In this document: positions 7,942 through 15,668 of the stretch, piece by piece | Position numbering within the stretch: the first letter of the stretch is position 1 | How the letters are laid out: the number at the start of each line of letters is the position of its first letter | Assembly: GCF_002494345.1 (NCBI RefSeq) | Contig: NZ_NXNI01000001.1 | Location: 3,658,001 to 3,722,000, forward strand | Length of the DNA: 64,000 nt | Reading direction: 5' to 3' | Source: Natrinema ejinorense | Lineage (GTDB): Archaea; Halobacteriota; Halobacteria; Halobacteriales; Natrialbaceae | Made by a program: the position numbers and the translations under genes | The notes under the pieces: model-generated | Told to the model about the DNA's origin: nothing | Database searches by the model: none | The model's input: the letters and a program-made list of their open reading frames with translations, nothing else

Positions 7942-9906
7942 GTGGGCATTGACGTTCCGGAGCTCGACGACAGATCCTACGAGGAGATCCTGAGCGAGGC
8001 CACCAAACTGATCCCGGCCTACGCCGAGGAGTGGACCGACCTCAACCCGCACGATCCCGGTGTGACGATCCTCGAGATGTTGGCCTGGCTGACGGAGACG
8101 TACGTCTACCAGCTCGACCGGGTGACCGACGACCACCGCGAAAAGTATCTCGCGTTGATGGGTGAGCGCCGACGACCGCCGACACCGGCGTCGACGCGGT
8201 TGCGATTGGACCTGCCCGACGACGCGGGCTGGGCACGCATCCCGGCCGGGACGCGCGTCTCGGTCGCCGACGCCGACGATGCCGACACGAGCTATCGGTT
8301 CGAGACCGACCACGCGATCACCCTGACGGCGGCGACGCTCGAGCGCGTCCTCACGGTCACCGGCTCGGGCCGGACCGACAACACCCACGCGAACCGGACC
8401 GGCGGGATGTTCTACCGGGCGTTTGGCGACGAGGCTGCCGACGGCGACGCGTTCTATCTCGGCTTCGACGCCGACCCGTTCGCCCACGCTCGAACGCTCA
8501 CCCTGACCGTCAGCTACCACGACGACGACCTCCCGGAGCCGGCGACGCACGGCTCGATCGAGCCGTCGTTCGAGCCCTCCGTCGAACCGGTCTGGGAGTA
8601 CCGCGACGAGAACGACGGTTCGTGGCGACGACTCGCCGTCGCGGCCGACGGCACGAACGCGTTCTATCGGGGCGGGCCGATCACGCTGGCCCGTCGTCAG
8701 GACGGGCCAGCGACCGCGAGCAACGCAACGGGTCCCGAACCGCCGGCCGACGTCGGGTCGTCGGGGCAAACATGGCTTCGCTGTCGTCTCGAGACGGCCG
8801 GACACGAGATTCCGCCGCAGTTCGACGCGATCGAATCGAACGTCGTCTCGGTTAGCCACCGGGAGTCGGTGACCGGCGAGGAACTGACGCAGGTCGGCCA
8901 CCTCGAGGAGGCGCCGGCGCTCGACGGGCAGACCTACGCCTTCGAGCGGTCGCCGGTGCTCTCGGCGACGGTGTTCGTCGACGGGCAGCGGTGGCAGGAG
9001 GTGTCCGATTTCGACGCGTCCGGCCCCGACGATCCCCACTTCGTCCTCGATCGGGAGGCGGGGACCGTGACGTTCGGCGATGGTGCTGCGGGACGCGTTC
9101 CATCCGCCGCTGGCACCGTCCGTGCCGACTACGTCGCCGGCGGCGGTGCGGACGGGAACGTTCCGGCTACGACGGTCTGGCATCTCTCCGATCCCGACCG
9201 CTCGCTCGAGGGGCCGGTCGACGCCGCCGATATCGAAGTGGACCCGATCGACGGGGCGACCGGCGGTGCCGACGGGGAGACGATCGCGGACGCGCTCGAC
9301 CGCGTCCGGCGCGACCGGCGGCTCCCCTATCGGGCCATCACCGCCGACGACTACCGCTACGTCGCCGCGCACACGCCGGGACTCAGGATCGGCCGGACGA
9401 ACGTGCTCGTCGAGGACGGCGAAATCACCGTCGTCGTCGTTCCCTTCGCACCGCCGGACGTGGGGACGCCGGAACCGAGCCAGGGATTCCTGCGTGCCGT
9501 CCGTCGGCACGTCGGGGAGCGAAAGCTCCTGAGCGATCGGGTGGACGTGATCGGGCCACAGTACGTCGGCCTCGAGATTTCGGTCGCCGGGCGCGCCAGA
9601 GCCCGATACGCCGGTGGCGGCCACGACGTCGCCGTTCGGACGGCGATCGAGGAGTTCGTCCATCCCCTGATGGGCGATGGGGGGGACGGATGGCCGTTCG
9701 GCCACACGTTACACCGCTCGGAACTGGTCGATCGGATCGCGGACCTCGATGCGATCGATCGGGTGAGCGAGGTGACGATCACCGCACACGGCGGTGCGAC
9801 GGTCGACGACGGGAGCGTCCGTATCGACGACACCTCGTTGTTCGCCGTCGAAGACGTCACGACGAACCTCTCGATCCGAACCGGCTCGAGCGATGGAGGT
9901 GGATAA
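7942..9906 (+). CDS. Second baseplate J-type wedge protein (Afp12-like)
   Basis: The 654-aa protein begins at GTG 7942 with DVPELDDRSYEEILSEATKL and NPHDPGVTILEMLAWLTETY, a conserved N-terminus of the smaller J-type wedge in eCIS clusters. A C-terminal J-like module repeats the organisation of the upstream wedge: TGGADGETIADALDRVRRD, AITADDYRYVA, and IGPQYVGLEISV. It also carries a PVWEYRDENDGSW motif, so the two wedges appear related by duplication. The 75-nt gap from the previous stop is the longest inside the cluster. The tail-I gene begins 3 nt after its stop. Family call is firm, individual role by analogy. Confidence 0.9.
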   Translation: MGIDVPELDDRSYEEILSEATKLIPAYAEEWTDLNPHDPGVTILEMLAWLTETYVYQLDRVTDDHREKYLALMGERRRPPTPASTRLRLDLPDDAGWARIPAGTRVSVADADDADTSYRFETDHAITLTAATLERVLTVTGSGRTDNTHANRTGGMFYRAFGDEAADGDAFYLGFDADPFAHARTLTLTVSYHDDDLPEPATHGSIEPSFEPSVEPVWEYRDENDGSWRRLAVAADGTNAFYRGGPITLARRQDGPATASNATGPEPPADVGSSGQTWLRCRLETAGHEIPPQFDAIESNVVSVSHRESVTGEELTQVGHLEEAPALDGQTYAFERSPVLSATVFVDGQRWQEVSDFDASGPDDPHFVLDREAGTVTFGDGAAGRVPSAAGTVRADYVAGGGADGNVPATTVWHLSDPDRSLEGPVDAADIEVDPIDGATGGADGETIADALDRVRRDRRLPYRAITADDYRYVAAHTPGLRIGRTNVLVEDGEITVVVVPFAPPDVGTPEPSQGFLRAVRRHVGERKLLSDRVDVIGPQYVGLEISVAGRARARYAGGGHDVAVRTAIEEFVHPLMGDGGDGWPFGHTLHRSELVDRIADLDAIDRVSEVTITAHGGATVDDGSVRIDDTSLFAVEDVTTNLSIRTGSSDGGG

Positions 9907-9909
9907 CGA

Positions 9910-12114
9910 ATGGACTTTTCGTACGCGACGACGACGAGTACCGCGGATTGGACGGAGTGGGTCGGCCGGAACGTCGACGTCCGCGATGAGGGTCTCGGAC
10001 TGGCGACGACGGCCGCGATCGAACGGACGACGATCGAGGACGGCGTGGTCGACGTAGCGATGGACCCGAGTGGCGACCTGTATACGCTTCGTTCGTCGGG
10101 CGCACTGTATCGACACGACCCGGCGGCGGATCTCACCCAGCGCCTGTGGACTCGCTCCGACGGCGACGTCGCCGACCCCAGCGCGCTCTGTGTCGACGAC
10201 GATCGGGTTTTCATCGTCGACCGTGACGACGGCTCCATCACCGTCGTCTCACCCCGACTCCAGCGGACGATCGGGACCATCGAGACCGATGCGACCGATC
10301 CGATCCGCGTCGCCCACGCGGGAGGACTGCTCTATCTGCTCGACGACGTCGGTCGGGTACAGACCGTCGGGCGGGACGCCGAAATCGACCTGGCGATCGA
10401 CTGGTGGCTCGTCGAGCCGACCGACCTCGCCGTCGACGCCGACGGTCGCGGGTACGTCCTCGATCGCAACGATGGCGACCCGGTTATTCGGTCGTTCGGT
10501 GACGGGGACGATCACACCGACGGCGGGTTTCCGATCACGAGCGGCGAGTTCGTCGCCGGGGCCGGCGCGTTCTCCCCGACCGCGCTCTCGGTGGTCGATG
10601 GAACGCTCTTCGTCGCCGGCCGACTCGAGAACGGGGGGCCGGCCCTGTTCGAACGGGACGCCTCGTCGGACGCGTTTCGCGAGCGGTATCGGTTCAATCA
10701 GCCCTGTCGGACGCTCGTCGCACGACCCACCGCACCCGACGATCGACGGGAGTTCTACGCGGCCTGTGGGCCGAACGGGCGGGGGACGCTCCTTCGGGAA
10801 CGACGACGCCACGCGCGACATCCCAGACGGGAGCGCCACGTCGGCGAGGCGTTCCATCGATACGACTCCGGGACGGACGATACCGAGTGGCACCGCCTCG
10901 CGATCCGGCTCTCCCAGCTAACCGCGAGTACGCAGGTCCGCGTTCGCTACCTCGCGACGAACCGACCGATGCCTCGCGAGGTCGGAATCGGGGATCTCGA
11001 GGCGATGCCGGCAGACGCCGTCGACAGCGTCCGCGAGCTGGGTGTGTCGTCGGCGTGGGAACTCGCCAGTGCCGACGTCGACCGCCTCGTCTCGGGGTGT
11101 CCCGACCGTTCCCGTGGGGACGTTCGGGCGTGGCGGACCGGGGCGATCGACGCGCTCGCGGCCCACGCCGAGGCCGACTGGACGACCGTCGACTCGCTGA
11201 ATCCCGACGACGTCTTGCTGTCCGACGCCGTCGGCCGGTACCTGTTCGTTGCGCTCGAACTCGACGGGAGTCCGCGGTCGTCGCCACGGGTCGATTCGAT
11301 CACCGCCTTCTGTCCCCGTCAGACGTACCTCCGATATCTCCCGGAACTCTACCAGGAGGACGACCGTTCGGCCGCGTTCCTGGAGCAGTACCTGTCGGTG
11401 TTCGAGTCCGCCTTCGTCGATATCGAGACGGCGATCGAGGATATGGGGCGGTATTTCGACCCCGAGGCGGTTCCCAGCGACGCTCTGTCGTGGCTCGAGC
11501 AGTGGCTCGCCGTCGAGCCCGACGGCGACTGGCCGGAGGACGCACGGCGGGAACTGCTCGCTCGGGCGCCGGAGCTGTACAGACAACGCGGCACGAAGGC
11601 GGGGCTCCGGGCGATGCTCGTGCTCTATCTCCGCTATGCGGGTTCGGAGTCGACGGCCCGTTCGTCGGCGGCGTCGGCCGACGACGATGACGGTGTTTCG
11701 CCCGATGGGAGCGGCCCGGCAGCGCCGACGGCGGCCTCCGACGGGGGCGACGGGACCGTCGGCGATACGCCCTCCGGCCACCGACTGTTCTTCTTCGACG
11801 ACGGCGACCTCGAGTGTATCGATCGACAGACGCTTCGCCGTGAGTACCCACTCCCCGAGTCGAGCCCGCAGTCGTTCGTCGTGTTCTGTGGTCCGTTCGA
11901 AACGGACGACGAACGCCGGACGGTCGAGCGGATCGTTCTGTCGGGGAAACCGGCACACGTGACCGCGGACGTCGTCGAAATCGACGACGAGTTAACTCTC
12001 GACAGCGACACGTTTCTGGGGGTCAACAGCCGGCTGACCGCCCGCGAGTTCTCGCTCGGCGAGACGACCCTCGGCGAGGACACGGTGTTGACCGCTCGAG
12101 AGGGGTCCGAGTAG
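9910..12114 (+). CDS. Tail-I baseplate protein with N-terminal beta-propeller
   Basis: This 734-aa protein joins two recognisable parts. Residues about 38-290 show NHL-like propeller blades, each a short hydrophobic strand followed by an Asp/Gly turn (VAMDPSGDLYTL, LCVDDDRVFIVDRDDGSI, LAVDADGRGYVLDRNDGD). Residues about 472-590 match the phage tail protein I domain (YLRYLPELYQEDDRSAAFL, ALSWLEQWLAVEP, RQRGTKAGLRAML). A Ser/Asp-rich linker then leads to a C-terminal region (about 620-734) that ends in strands with DELTLDSDTFLGVNSRL. Tail-I proteins sit at the wedge periphery; the propeller could bind fibres or targets, which is inference. It is the last gene of the cluster. Confidence 0.85.
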   Translation: MDFSYATTTSTADWTEWVGRNVDVRDEGLGLATTAAIERTTIEDGVVDVAMDPSGDLYTLRSSGALYRHDPAADLTQRLWTRSDGDVADPSALCVDDDRVFIVDRDDGSITVVSPRLQRTIGTIETDATDPIRVAHAGGLLYLLDDVGRVQTVGRDAEIDLAIDWWLVEPTDLAVDADGRGYVLDRNDGDPVIRSFGDGDDHTDGGFPITSGEFVAGAGAFSPTALSVVDGTLFVAGRLENGGPALFERDASSDAFRERYRFNQPCRTLVARPTAPDDRREFYAACGPNGRGTLLRERRRHARHPRRERHVGEAFHRYDSGTDDTEWHRLAIRLSQLTASTQVRVRYLATNRPMPREVGIGDLEAMPADAVDSVRELGVSSAWELASADVDRLVSGCPDRSRGDVRAWRTGAIDALAAHAEADWTTVDSLNPDDVLLSDAVGRYLFVALELDGSPRSSPRVDSITAFCPRQTYLRYLPELYQEDDRSAAFLEQYLSVFESAFVDIETAIEDMGRYFDPEAVPSDALSWLEQWLAVEPDGDWPEDARRELLARAPELYRQRGTKAGLRAMLVLYLRYAGSESTARSSAASADDDDGVSPDGSGPAAPTAASDGGDGTVGDTPSGHRLFFFDDGDLECIDRQTLRREYPLPESSPQSFVVFCGPFETDDERRTVERIVLSGKPAHVTADVVEIDDELTLDSDTFLGVNSRLTAREFSLGETTLGEDTVLTAREGSE

Positions 12115-12248
12115 CCGGTCGACGCTGAGGGTGCGTTTTACGGGGCGGTTTCGACTGCCGTCGTGTCCGGGAGGCTCCGGCTGTGATCGGTTCCCACCGC
12201 GCTCGGCAAGGGGTATTTACAGGAGCCTTCAGCCCGTTGGGACACGTA

Positions 12249-13715
12249 ATGGTCGTCGGAGATGTCACCACTGGAACGGACGTACTGGTCGTCGGCGCGG
12301 GCCCAGCAGGCTACGTGGCCGCGATTCGCGCCGGACAACTCGATCTGGACGTTACGCTCGTCGAGAAAGACGCCTACGGGGGTACCTGCCTGAACCACGG
12401 CTGTATCCCCTCGAAAGCGCTGATAACCGCAACCGACGTGGCTCACGACGCCGCCAGCGCGGAAGCGATGGGGATCCACGCCGATCCCGCGATCGATCTC
12501 GCCGGGATGATGGACTGGAAAGACGGCGTCGTCGATCAGCTCACGAGCGGCGTCGAGAAACTCTGCAAAGCAAACGGCGTCAACCTGCTCGAGGGGACCG
12601 CCCGCTTCGCGGACGAGACCACCGTCCGCGTCTCCCACAGCGGCGAGGGTCAGGGTTCGGAGACCCTCGAGTTCGAACACGCCGTTATCGCGACCGGCTC
12701 GCGCCCCATCGAGATCCCGAACTTCGAATACGGGGACGACCCGGTCCTGAACTCGAAACAGGCGCTCGCTCTCGAGTCGGTCCCCGACTCGCTGGTCGTC
12801 GTCGGCGCCGGCTACATCGGGATGGAACTCGCCGGCGTCTTCGCCAAACTCGGGACCGACGTGACCGTCATCGAGATGCTCGACTCGATCCTTCCGGGGT
12901 ACGACGACGACCTCAAACGCCCCGTCAAAAAGCGAGCGGAAAACCTCGGGGTCGACTTCGAGTTCGGCTACACCGCGTCGGACTGGAACGACCGTGACGG
13001 CGAAGACGGGATCCGAGTCGTCGCGGAGCCGGCCGACCGGGCCGAAGCCGATGGCGGCACGGAGCAAGTCGCGGACGAACGCCTCGAACTCGACGCCGAG
13101 AACGTGCTCGTGGCCGTCGGCCGCCAGCCGGTCTCGGACACGCTCGACCTCGAGGAGGCCGGCGTCGAGACCGACGAGCGCGGGTTCATCGATACAGGTC
13201 CCCACGCTCGGACGAACGTCGACCACATCTTCGCCGTGGGTGACGTCGCCGGCGAACCGATGCTCGCCCACAAAGGCAGCGCGGAGGGGAAAGTCGCCGC
13301 CGAGGTAATCGCCGGCGAACCCGCGGCCCTCGATCACCAGGCCATTCCTGCGGCCGTCTTCACCGACCCCGAAATCGCTACCGTCGGGATGACCGAATCC
13401 GAGGCCGAGGACGCCGGCTTCGAGACCGTCACCGGTCAGTTCCCGTTCCGTGCTAGCGGTCGTGCGCTGACGACCGGCGACTCCGAGGGCTTCGTCAAGG
13501 TCGTCGCCGACGACGCGGACGGCTACGTCCTCGGTGCCTCGATCGTCGGCCCCGAGGCCTCGGAACTGGTCGCCGAACTCGGCCTCGCGATCGAACTCGG
13601 CGCGACCCTCGAGGACGTCGCTGCGACGGTCCATACGCATCCGACGCTCTCGGAGTCGGTAATGGAGGCCGCCGAGAACGCGCTCGGGCACGCGATTCAC
13701 ACGCTGAATCGGTAA
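12249..13715 (+). CDS. lpdA: Dihydrolipoyl dehydrogenase
   Basis: FAD/NAD disulfide oxidoreductase of 488 aa that reoxidises dihydrolipoamide in 2-oxoacid dehydrogenase complexes or the glycine cleavage system. Visible are the FAD dinucleotide fold (VLVVGAGPAGYVAAIRA), the redox disulfide GGTCLNHGCIPSKAL (C-x4-C), the NAD fold (LVVVGAGYIGMELA), and the C-terminal dimer motif with catalytic His-Glu (HTHPTLSES). ATG 12249 is chosen over an in-frame upstream start at 12183 because FAD-fold numbering then fits and a TATA-like TATTTA lies at 12212-12217. No E1/E2 genes flank it, so it may be a stand-alone paralogue serving a distant complex. Confidence 0.92.
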   Translation: MVVGDVTTGTDVLVVGAGPAGYVAAIRAGQLDLDVTLVEKDAYGGTCLNHGCIPSKALITATDVAHDAASAEAMGIHADPAIDLAGMMDWKDGVVDQLTSGVEKLCKANGVNLLEGTARFADETTVRVSHSGEGQGSETLEFEHAVIATGSRPIEIPNFEYGDDPVLNSKQALALESVPDSLVVVGAGYIGMELAGVFAKLGTDVTVIEMLDSILPGYDDDLKRPVKKRAENLGVDFEFGYTASDWNDRDGEDGIRVVAEPADRAEADGGTEQVADERLELDAENVLVAVGRQPVSDTLDLEEAGVETDERGFIDTGPHARTNVDHIFAVGDVAGEPMLAHKGSAEGKVAAEVIAGEPAALDHQAIPAAVFTDPEIATVGMTESEAEDAGFETVTGQFPFRASGRALTTGDSEGFVKVVADDADGYVLGASIVGPEASELVAELGLAIELGATLEDVAATVHTHPTLSESVMEAAENALGHAIHTLNR

Positions 13716-13814
13716 CACGCCGCCTCTCGAGGCTCGCTCTCGCCGTCTGCCCGACCGGTCTGCGGGTTCCGCCCGACAGTATACCGTCCTCGAGGTCGTA
13801 TTCGACTCCGAGCG

Positions 13815-14444
13815 ATGTCCGACAGCTACGAGACCCCACGGCAGCGCATGGTCGAGACCGTCGCACCCCGCGTCGACGACGACCGCGTGCTCGAGGCCCT
13901 GGAAGCGGTTCCCCGCCACGAGTTCGTTCCGCCGACCCGCCGGGAGAGCGCCTACGCCGACCGGCCCCTGCCGATCGGCGACGAACAGACGATCAGCGCG
14001 CCCCACATGGTGGCGATCATGGCCGATCTGCTCGCGGCCGATCCCGGCGACGACGTCCTCGAGATCGGCACCGGTTGTGGCTATCACGCGGCCGTCACGG
14101 CCGAGGTAGTCGGCGGCGAGAACGTCTATACGGTCGAATACAGCGAGGCGCTGGCCGAACAGGCACGAGAGACCCTCGCGGCCCTGGGGTACGACGGCAT
14201 CTCGATTCGCGTCGGCGACGGCCGCGAGGGGTGGCCCGAGAACGCGTCCTACGACGCCGCCTATGCCACCTGTGCGATAGCCTCGATTCCCGATCACGTC
14301 GTCGACCAGCTCCGCGCTGGCGGCCAGCTACTCGCGCCGATCGGGACGGCTCGCCAGACGCTCGTCACCGCCATCAAAAGGCCGGACGGCTCCCTCGAGC
14401 GGACCGAACACGGCGGCGTTCGGTTCGTCCGAATGCGCGGGTAA
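13815..14444 (+). CDS. pcm: Protein-L-isoaspartate O-methyltransferase
   Basis: A 209-aa SAM-dependent methyltransferase that repairs isoaspartyl damage in proteins. It shows the PCMT entry helix (TPRQRMVETV), the substrate loop PLPIGDEQTISAPHMVAIM (QTIS is diagnostic), SAM motif I (VLEIGTGCGYHAAV), and the later VDQLRAGGQLLAPIG. Length and order match the family. A second family member follows 78 nt downstream on the same strand, so the two are probably co-expressed. Cytoplasmic. Confidence 0.95.
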   Translation: MSDSYETPRQRMVETVAPRVDDDRVLEALEAVPRHEFVPPTRRESAYADRPLPIGDEQTISAPHMVAIMADLLAADPGDDVLEIGTGCGYHAAVTAEVVGGENVYTVEYSEALAEQARETLAALGYDGISIRVGDGREGWPENASYDAAYATCAIASIPDHVVDQLRAGGQLLAPIGTARQTLVTAIKRPDGSLERTEHGGVRFVRMRG

Positions 14445-14522
14445 TCGTCCCTCGCGCGAGACGCCAGCGGGAGCCGATCGCGCAAGCGCGCCATTGATAA
14501 CGGCCGCCGCGATAGCTGGCGT

Positions 14523-15293
14523 ATGGACCTCGCGGTACTGCGAGCGGATATGGTCGACGGCCTCGAGTCCCCGCCCAGAGATATCCTCGCGGACGAGGCT
14601 GTCGCGATCTCGATGCGTGACGTGCCACGCCACGCCTTCGTCGACGACGAGCGGACCGCCTACGCGGACCGTGCACACGAAGCCCTCGGAACCCGCGTGC
14701 TGGCGCCGCGGACGGTCGCCCGCCTCCTCCAGGCGCTGGCCCTCGAAGACGACGACACGGTGTTGATCGTCGGCGCTGGCGTCGGCTACACGGCTGCCGT
14801 CGCGGCCGAAATCGTTGGCGAGACGAACGTCCACGCCGTCGACATCTCCCGCCCGCTGGTCGTCGAAGCCCGTGGAAACCTCTCCGAATCGGGCTACGAC
14901 GGCGTCCTCGTCGACTGCCGCGACGGCGCGAACGGATTTCCGGAATACGCGCCTTTCGACCGCATTCTGCTCGAGGCAGCCGCCGTCGAGCCGCCGCGGG
15001 CGCTGCTCGAGCAACTCGCCGAGGACGGGCGACTGGTGTTTCCACGTGGCACGCACCAACAGCGACTCGAGGCGGTTTCGGCCGACGGCGAGATCGAGCA
15101 GTTCGACGCCGTGTCCCTCGACCCGCTGCTGGTCGAGGGGGAACAGTCGGGGGCCGTCGAGCGGAATCGAACCGCACGCGAGGATCACGAGCGGGCCCAG
15201 CGGCGCGCGGAGTCTCGCCGCGGCTGGGAACAAGACTGGATCGAGTGGGAGGAGGCGATCGGGGGCCAGTCCCGGCGAGGCCGATCACGCTAG
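14523..15293 (+). CDS. Divergent protein-L-isoaspartate methyltransferase paralogue
   Basis: The 256-aa protein repeats the PCMT architecture: ISMRDVPRHAFVDDERTAYA at the N-terminus, SAM-fold motif VLIVGAGVGYTAAVAAEIVG and VVEARGNLSESGYDGV. Unlike the upstream gene, the canonical QTIS substrate loop is replaced by ALGTRVLAPRTVARLL, and motif I reads GAGVG rather than GTGCG. The C-terminus is extended by an Arg/Glu-rich helix. Substrate specificity may therefore differ from isoaspartate repair. I recall haloarchaeal genomes often carrying such a tandem pair. Fold call strong, reaction uncertain. Confidence 0.85.
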   Translation: MDLAVLRADMVDGLESPPRDILADEAVAISMRDVPRHAFVDDERTAYADRAHEALGTRVLAPRTVARLLQALALEDDDTVLIVGAGVGYTAAVAAEIVGETNVHAVDISRPLVVEARGNLSESGYDGVLVDCRDGANGFPEYAPFDRILLEAAAVEPPRALLEQLAEDGRLVFPRGTHQQRLEAVSADGEIEQFDAVSLDPLLVEGEQSGAVERNRTAREDHERAQRRAESRRGWEQDWIEWEEAIGGQSRRGRSR

Positions 15294-15668
15294 GGTCGTG
15301 TCTCTGCGTTGCTCTCTCCGGAAATCGAGGATGCGTCTGCGTGTGTCGAGCAACGGCCGGTTCCGTTAGCGTACGGAAAGGGGGTGGGGGAAAGGGGGTG
15401 GCGACAGTCTGCTTGGTATCGCCACCTCGGTGTAGGAACCGGCGGGGGTTAAAAATGACTTCTAACTGTTTACCGTCTTTCGAACTACACCACTAATTGA
15501 TTAGTACGTGTTCGACTACTGCCGGTAGCGAATAGCCGTCGGAAACGGCCATCGGCTCGAGCCGTGTGCAGTGTCGTTCGATAACGGGATGTTCGTGCCC
15601 CAACCGCTGTCGGCCTCCGTGGGGACGGCACTGCCGCAGAACCTCGCTCCGATATTTCAGCGACCGGT
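15294..15668. other. Intergenic region between convergent genes
   Basis: No convincing gene is seen. The stretch contains three G5 runs close together (about 15378-15402), a candidate quadruplex on the plus strand, an AT-richer patch (about 15450-15500) and a 12-bp perfect palindrome CGGCTCGAGCCG near 15551. It separates the convergent methyltransferase and Bat-like regulator genes, so it probably holds both terminators. Confidence 0.5.

Larger units (their letters stand above)
1..12114 (+). other. Contractile injection system (eCIS/Afp-like) locus, baseplate half
   Basis: Nine consecutive same-strand genes encode the parts of a phage-tail-like contractile baseplate in a largely Afp/PVC-like order: LysM tube protein, hub, OB-fold spike, PAAR tip, gp25, two J-type wedges and a tail-I protein. 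Most neighbours overlap by 4 nt or lie within 11 nt, so a single transcript is likely. The left edge is cut by the window; sheath, inner tube, AAA+ ATPase and length-control genes are not visible. No integrase, capsid, terminase or lysis gene occurs in the window, which argues for an injection system rather than a prophage, but the unseen left flank could change this. Confidence 0.9.

Noticed and set aside
7863-7952. Tiny 29-codon frame overlapping the large J-wedge stop (GTGA)
   Set aside because: Basic, no homology pattern, and runs across the start of the second J-wedge; probably leader sequence.
1-12114. Prophage tail operon
   Set aside because: Gene set and order (LysM tube protein, PAAR, large and small J-wedges) fit eCIS better; no head, packaging, integration or lysis genes to the right. 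Not excluded for the unseen left flank.
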